Below, piece by piece: positions 28,296 to 31,551 of a DNA stretch of 31,551 bases. Made by a program: the position numbers and the translations under genes. The notes under the pieces are model-generated. The model saw only the letters and a program-made list of their open reading frames with translations. It made no database searches and was not told where the DNA came from. The stretch covers positions 1 to 31,551 of IMG/VR virus record IMGVR_UViG_3300042541_000378. One strand, written 5' to 3'. Origin of the DNA: a virus. The stretch's first letter is position 1, and each line of letters opens with the position of its first letter.

Positions 28296-28312
28296 ATAAC
28301 TTTAATAGTTAT
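28296..28312. promoter_or_regulatory. 17-bp palindrome over the -33 region of the first early promoter
   Basis: ATAACT and AGTTAT form a perfect 6-bp inverted repeat around a 5-nt AT spacer. It is centred about 25 bp upstream of the -7 box, where the -33 contact would be. It is a candidate operator for a phage or host regulator. Confidence 0.5.
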
Positions 28313-28369
28313 TACGTTTTATTTTTCATTTATTTTCACTTTGTCAATGTTTAGAAGGCTTATAGACGC

Positions 28370-28404
28370 AAAAAAAAATGCCTACTAAATCAATAGTAAG
28401 CATT
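28370..28404 (-). terminator. intrinsic terminator at the end of the late region
   Basis: On the minus strand AATGCTTACTA and TAGTAGGCATT pair over 11 bp with one T-G wobble around a 6-nt loop, followed by a run of T. It lies 36 nt downstream of the metallophosphoesterase stop and just before the first early promoter. Confidence 0.9.
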
Positions 28405-28439
28405 ATCTGAGGAAAAAAGTATGAAAAATCCCCTCTAAT

Positions 28440-29153
28440 TTATAATTCCATTAGTTCATTTATGCAAGTTTTACCGCCTATTATAATTGCACAACCTATA
28501 ATTGGCTTCTTTCCCGCCTTTGCATATGCCATCGCATAACTTTCATGGTCTATTCCGCAACCTACTTGCGCACCGAATACCTTAAAGTTCGCACCTGCAA
28601 ACCATTGCGTATAACATTGCGTGTGTAAATGCCCTTGTACTGTTGACATCATATCCGCACGACATTTAGCAGAAGCAGTACCTGATTCTCCGTGTACATA
28701 TTGAACATTGTCTATTACGACACGCTCGGTAAAATTCCAATTAGGAGTGTTTAATACTTCTTTATAGGCTTTAATCCATTGGCGAGGAATTGCTCCCGTT
28801 TGTGCTTTACGCATTATAAGTCTATCGTGATTACCGATAGTCACATCTGCTACTGGAAAAGCCTTGTACCATTTTGCAATCTTTGAGATAGCCAATTCTA
28901 ATTCGTCACCACCTGATATTCCATTTGGGTCTGTCTCGTGATATGAAGATGCGTGATTATCAATTACATCACCAATGAAGCAAACTCTATTACAGTTATG
29001 CTTCTTATACATAGCAATACAAAACTCTAAATAACCATCCAAACAAAATGGCTCGTGCAAATCACCTATACACAAAACTCGTGTTTCGTTTGAATTACGG
29101 AATTCTTGTATTAGTTTATTTTCTAATTCGGTAAGTCTCGGTCTGTATTGCAT
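28440..29153 (-). CDS. calcineurin-like metallophosphoesterase
   Basis: The 237-aa product has all five metal-site motifs of the family in order: CIGDLH, FIGDVID, IGNHDR, YVHGESG and VQGHLHTQ. ATG at 29153 is the best start; a TTG two codons earlier is unlikely. It would hydrolyse a phosphodiester or phosphomonoester. In phages such genes are proposed for DNA or nucleotide processing, but the substrate here is unknown. It is the last gene of the late region, 2 nt after the endolysin stop, and a strong terminator follows. Confidence 0.9.
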   Translation of the reverse strand: MQYRPRLTELENKLIQEFRNSNETRVLCIGDLHEPFCLDGYLEFCIAMYKKHNCNRVCFIGDVIDNHASSYHETDPNGISGGDELELAISKIAKWYKAFPVADVTIGNHDRLIMRKAQTGAIPRQWIKAYKEVLNTPNWNFTERVVIDNVQYVHGESGTASAKCRADMMSTVQGHLHTQCYTQWFAGANFKVFGAQVGCGIDHESYAMAYAKAGKKPIIGCAIIIGGKTCINELMEL

Positions 29154-29155
29154 AA

Positions 29156-29731
29156 TCAAAATTCCTTTAAGATTACAATTGATAAACTACGCTTATCCAT
29201 ATACTTAAGCCAATCCAAGAACTGCTTTTCGTTATTTCTAACTAAACAAGCCGTAGACCAACCGCCAATAACTGTACTTGCCGCTCCTGCTCTGTGACAA
29301 TTAGCACCTATTACATCTATATATTCCTTGCCGATTTCTTCTGCTTTATTATCCTTGTCGTTATCTCTAAAGTACGGAAATCCTTTCGCTTGACGGTATG
29401 CTGGTTTTCCTTTATGCAACCCGTAAGAATGTGAATTATAAACTATCCAATCCGATTTCAATACCGCACAACCAAGCCCATTATATTCTGCAAACTTTTT
29501 TAAACCAACTGCACCTGCATTAGATGTGCCACTACAAACCATTTTGAATTTAGGCTCTTGTGCAGGAAAACAATCGAATGAATATACTTTATCATCAAAT
29601 CTATCAAACTCATCTTCATCTGAACGTACCCATACATCTAAAACTCCGCTTTTAGGAAATCCTTTGAAATTAGGTAGATTTGCAACCCTCGCAAGTAGTT
29701 GCACATCGGTGTATTCTCTTACATTTGCCAT
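29156..29731 (-). CDS. endolysin-like cell-wall enzyme
   Basis: The 191-aa product has YNSHSYGLHKGKPAYRQ (H106), NCHRAGA (C145, H146) and IGGWSTACLVRNN with C162. The H-x(n)-GWSxxC(L/Q)V arrangement recalls YkuD-type (L,D-transpeptidase-like) catalytic sites. I recall this family at the lysis locus of many flavobacterial phages. It lacks a signal peptide, as expected if a holin releases it. It lies in a cluster with holin-like and spanin genes. Exact bond specificity is not evident. Confidence 0.75.
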   Translation of the reverse strand: MANVREYTDVQLLARVANLPNFKGFPKSGVLDVWVRSDEDEFDRFDDKVYSFDCFPAQEPKFKMVCSGTSNAGAVGLKKFAEYNGLGCAVLKSDWIVYNSHSYGLHKGKPAYRQAKGFPYFRDNDKDNKAEEIGKEYIDVIGANCHRAGAASTVIGGWSTACLVRNNEKQFLDWLKYMDKRSLSIVILKEF

Positions 29732-29743
29732 ACATTTTTGTTA

Positions 29744-30169
29744 TTATTTAAATATTTTATAACCTAAAAATACTAAAACAATTCCACATATAACCATTAA
29801 ATTCCAATTTACCGCCTCTTTTTTATCTACCTTATACTTTACCTTTGTTTTGTAACGTAATAATTCGATTGTATCCCTTACTTTGCGCCATTCTACTTTG
29901 GTTTCATAGCGAGTTTTAGGTATATAAACCGAATTAGTTTGTACAATTGTATCGTATTTCGTTACATAATACGTTTTTTCGCCATTGACAATAACAGAAT
30001 CTATTCTATCTATTGTGATAGTATCATTTATCAACGTGCATTTAAAGCCTTTCTGCGTTGCTTTCTTGTAGTGATATGAAGCATTGCACCCTGAAAGCAA
30101 AAACATAGCGTATATCGACACTAAAAGCGTAAAACACCACGTTAAAAATTGTATATAATTAAACCGCAT
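29744..30169 (-). CDS. candidate one-gene spanin (u-spanin)
   Basis: The 141-aa product has an N-terminal type II signal peptide with lipobox LSGC (lipidated Cys at residue 28) and a C-terminal transmembrane segment (LMVICGIVLVFLGYKIF). A charged, strand/coil-rich periplasmic region of about 90 residues lies between them. A lipoprotein at the outer membrane whose C-terminus spans the inner membrane is the defining layout of unimolecular spanins such as T1 gp11. It lies directly before the endolysin gene and after two small membrane proteins. It would fuse the membranes in the last step of lysis. Confidence 0.8.
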   Translation of the reverse strand: MRFNYIQFLTWCFTLLVSIYAMFLLSGCNASYHYKKATQKGFKCTLINDTITIDRIDSVIVNGEKTYYVTKYDTIVQTNSVYIPKTRYETKVEWRKVRDTIELLRYKTKVKYKVDKKEAVNWNLMVICGIVLVFLGYKIFK

Positions 30170-30380
30170 CCTTTTCTATTTTTTTATTATATACATTTAA
30201 GCCTATTGCTGTGCCTGAATATGCAAGAAATCCCCAAAATACAAACTCCTTAACTTCAAAAGCAAGCCAAAACATAGGAATAAAAGCATAAATAACTGCA
30301 AAATGAAATGAAATAAATGCGGCTATTCGCTTCATTTCATATTTACCTTTAGGCTTTAATGTATCGTTTACGATTTGCAT
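30159..30380 (-). CDS. small membrane protein of the lysis cluster
   Basis: The 73-aa product starts MQIVNDTLKPKGKYEMKRIA and has two hydrophobic spans, AAFISFHFAVIYAFIPMFWL and FVFWGFLAYSGTAIGL, with a Lys-rich end. The ATG at 30380 is preferred to one at 30431 because the conserved-looking part begins there. It overlaps the holin candidate by 32 bp and the spanin by 11 bp. A second holin or antiholin is possible; I recall similar proteins in flavobacterial lysis cassettes. Confidence 0.7.
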   Translation of the reverse strand: MQIVNDTLKPKGKYEMKRIAAFISFHFAVIYAFIPMFWLAFEVKEFVFWGFLAYSGTAIGLNVYNKKIEKDAV

Positions 30381-30597
30381 ACTTGTTTTTTTTATCTTGT
30401 AAAATAGCGAAGTATTGTATTGGTGTTTCATATTGTTTATGTGTTTTATCGTATCTCATTGCTTGTGCTGAATCTTCTAAACAATCAAATAAACGAGTTT
30501 CAATTTCGTTTACTTTCATATTGGTAACAATAAGCCAAAGAAATAATACACCCGTTGCGCCGTGTTTTTTTATTAGGTCAAAAGAGGATTCTGTCAT
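30349..30597 (-). CDS. BhlA/UviB-like holin candidate
   Basis: The 82-aa product has one N-terminal hydrophobic segment (HGATGVLFLWLIVTNMKV) directly followed by a charged helix (NEIETRLFDCLEDSAQAM) and a basic C-terminus. This matches the BhlA/UviB holin-like layout of one span plus a charged coiled region. It is the first lysis-cluster gene, with an ATGA overlap with the upstream structural gene. Holin function is inferred from layout and position. Confidence 0.65.
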   Translation of the reverse strand: MTESSFDLIKKHGATGVLFLWLIVTNMKVNEIETRLFDCLEDSAQAMRYDKTHKQYETPIQYFAILQDKKNKYANRKRYIKA

Positions 30598-31337
30598 ACT
30601 ATAAGTGTTGTAATTAGATTTCCTGCGTTGTTAATTGATACAAGATATTGCTTTGTTAAGTCAGGTGTGCGCATTACGATGCCATCTAAATAGTTTTTAG
30701 GCTTCCAAATACCACCGGTTAAAGCAAGTACATTTCCATCTGTTGCGCCAGTAGTATCAACATCGTGTAATTCACCAAGTTCATATCCATTAACAATTGA
30801 GTACAAAATCTGTCCGGTTGTTGCTGATGTTTCTAAAACCTTACCAATAGATACTAAATTATTCGGTGCAATTGGCTTTACGTTTGTCACATATCCTGCC
30901 GTAATTGGTGACAAATAAAGGTCATCTCCAATAGCTAAAGTTACTGTTGTAAAAGGATGTGTAGCCGTTGTGCGTGTATCTAATAGCGTCAATAAACCAT
31001 TCGTAAGTACATTTCCATTTGCGTTGTTTGCAATGTCAGCAGTTACAACACCTAATGTCTTAGAAGATGTTACCTCACTATCAGCCTTCGCTTTGGAAAT
31101 CAACGCTTTTCCACCACTTGTTCCGGATATGTATACAATTGTACCTTTGTATATTGTTGCGCCAGTTGTATTCCTTACCGCTACTGCAGTTTTAGCAACG
31201 GCATTTAATACCTCATCGCCCGTAATGGACTTGGTCTCGTATAAACCGCCTCCAATATCTTCGGAAATAACAAGCAAATCTGTTGCTATTAAGTTACTTC
31301 CTTTCGGTGTTAAATCACTTATCTTTACTTCTGCCAT
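30594..31337 (-). CDS. virion structural protein (fibre-like)
   Basis: The 247-aa product begins MAEVKISDLTPKGSNLIATD. The segment TAVAVRNTTGATIYKGTIVY, then TLGVVTADIANNANGNVLTN and GLLTLLDTRTTATHPFTTVT follow, which I recall from minor structural or fibre proteins of many phages. A late segment, NGYELGELHDVDTTGATDGN, is typical of repeat units in such fibres. It is rich in Thr, Gly and Val with beta structure. It follows the 82-aa gene after 63 nt and precedes the lysis genes. Receptor-side function is inferred. Confidence 0.8.
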   Translation of the reverse strand: MAEVKISDLTPKGSNLIATDLLVISEDIGGGLYETKSITGDEVLNAVAKTAVAVRNTTGATIYKGTIVYISGTSGGKALISKAKADSEVTSSKTLGVVTADIANNANGNVLTNGLLTLLDTRTTATHPFTTVTLAIGDDLYLSPITAGYVTNVKPIAPNNLVSIGKVLETSATTGQILYSIVNGYELGELHDVDTTGATDGNVLALTGGIWKPKNYLDGIVMRTPDLTKQYLVSINNAGNLITTLIV

Positions 31338-31355
31338 TGTCTATTTTTTTAAGGT

Positions 31356-31378
31356 AGACTTTCAACTTTTGAATGTCT
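31356..31378. other. short hairpin between the 82-aa and fibre-like genes
   Basis: AGAC and GTCT with inner TTCAA and TTGAA stems form a hairpin with a 3-nt loop and one internal mismatch. No T run follows it on the minus strand, so it is probably not a terminator. It may stabilise or process the late mRNA between two genes. Confidence 0.4.
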
Positions 31379-31400
31379 TTAATTTTCGGTTTTGTTAATT

Positions 31401-31551
31401 TCAAAATGGTAAAGGATTTACTTTAGGTACAAAAATTATCATTTCTAAATCTTGCAACCATCCAAAACTTGGATTTTGATTCTGTTCGATTTCTTCAATT
31501 GAAATAATCCAATTATCGTTATCGTCTTGGATAGGATTAAAATAGCTATCC
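31401..31551 (-). CDS. small conserved late protein, 3' part and duplicated overlap
   Basis: This is the 3' part of the 82-aa gene whose start is at 225. Bases 31425-31551 are the redundant copy of 1-127. The part unique to this end is 31401-31424, which adds the C-terminal residues KVNPLPF and a TGA stop. The next gene starts 63 nt downstream at 31337. Confidence 0.8.
   Translation of the reverse strand, partial: DSYFNPIQDDNDNWIISIEEIEQNQNPSFGWLQDLEMIIFVPKVNPLPF
31425..31551. repeat. terminal direct repeat, copy 2 (circular overlap)
   Basis: Exact second copy of bases 1-127. If it is removed, the unique circle is 31,424 bp and the 82-aa gene that crosses the join is restored. Confidence 0.95.

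Noticed and set aside
983-31398. Many plus-strand reading frames of 60-160 codons
   Set aside because: They lie opposite clear minus-strand genes, have odd compositions (Phe/Leu/Ser-rich mirrors of Lys/Glu codons) and no sensible start context or operon order.
1-31551. Lysogeny module, tRNA genes, CRISPR arrays, insertion sequences
   Set aside because: No integrase or repressor motif, no cloverleaf with CCA-type end, no regularly spaced repeats and no transposase were seen on either strand. A small repressor among unknown genes cannot be excluded.

Overview
The window is a complete, circularly assembled genome of a tailed phage of a Bacteroidetes host, most likely a flavobacterium. Three things point to this host: AT-rich DNA, start sites without clear Shine-Dalgarno sequences, and repeated intergenic TATATTTG boxes that match the Bacteroidetes -7 promoter consensus TAnnTTTG. 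Many proteins also resemble families I know from flavobacterial siphophages. The first 127 bases are repeated exactly as the last 127 bases, so the unique circle is 31,424 bp, and one 82-aa gene is cut by the ends of the window. Every supported gene is on the minus strand. I see no integrase, repressor, tRNA, CRISPR array or insertion sequence, so a lytic life style is the simplest reading.

Layout in transcription order (descending coordinates). (1) Early region, about 28.3 to 17.2 kb. It starts at a TATATTTG promoter just downstream of a strong terminator. It encodes an HNH endonuclease, several small proteins, a DUF3310-like protein, a DnaA-domain-IV-like protein, a GNAT acetyltransferase and a RusA-like resolvase. 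A second promoter with a structured leader RNA follows, then a PD-(D/E)XK-like nuclease, a winged-helix replication protein, a DnaB-type helicase and two related HNH endonucleases. A third promoter with the same type of leader RNA precedes a conserved unknown protein, a YqaJ/lambda-type exonuclease, a DUF3127-type single-strand binding protein with an SSB-like DDLPF tail, and small proteins. (2) Switch, about 17.7 to 16.4 kb: two more TATATTTG promoters, an ECF-like sigma factor and a small lipoprotein. (3) Late region, 16.4 kb down to 1 and across the junction to 28.4 kb: terminase, tail assembly chaperone-like gene with a likely -1 frameshift, neck and tail proteins, tape measure, prohead protease, scaffold-like protein, major capsid protein, tail tube, portal, head completion and receptor-side structural proteins. 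The lysis genes follow (BhlA-like holin candidate, second membrane protein, one-gene spanin, endolysin), then a metallophosphoesterase and a terminator.

The most interesting new signals are these. Two early leader RNAs (25.1-25.2 kb and 20.3-20.5 kb) each pair a small 7-nt-loop hairpin with a long hairpin whose loop is complementary to it. The geometry is the same in both but the loop sequences differ, as expected for a selected intramolecular kissing interaction. A T9 slippery run lies inside the chaperone-like gene and opens a 90-codon -1 frame with no ATG. Five late genes share the box TTTAATTATA at a nearly fixed distance from the start codon. Finally, there are two intrinsic terminators inside the structural operon, on either side of the tail tube gene.

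No stretch longer than 300 bases lacks a gene. All family assignments are from reading the sequence and memory of the families; no search was run.
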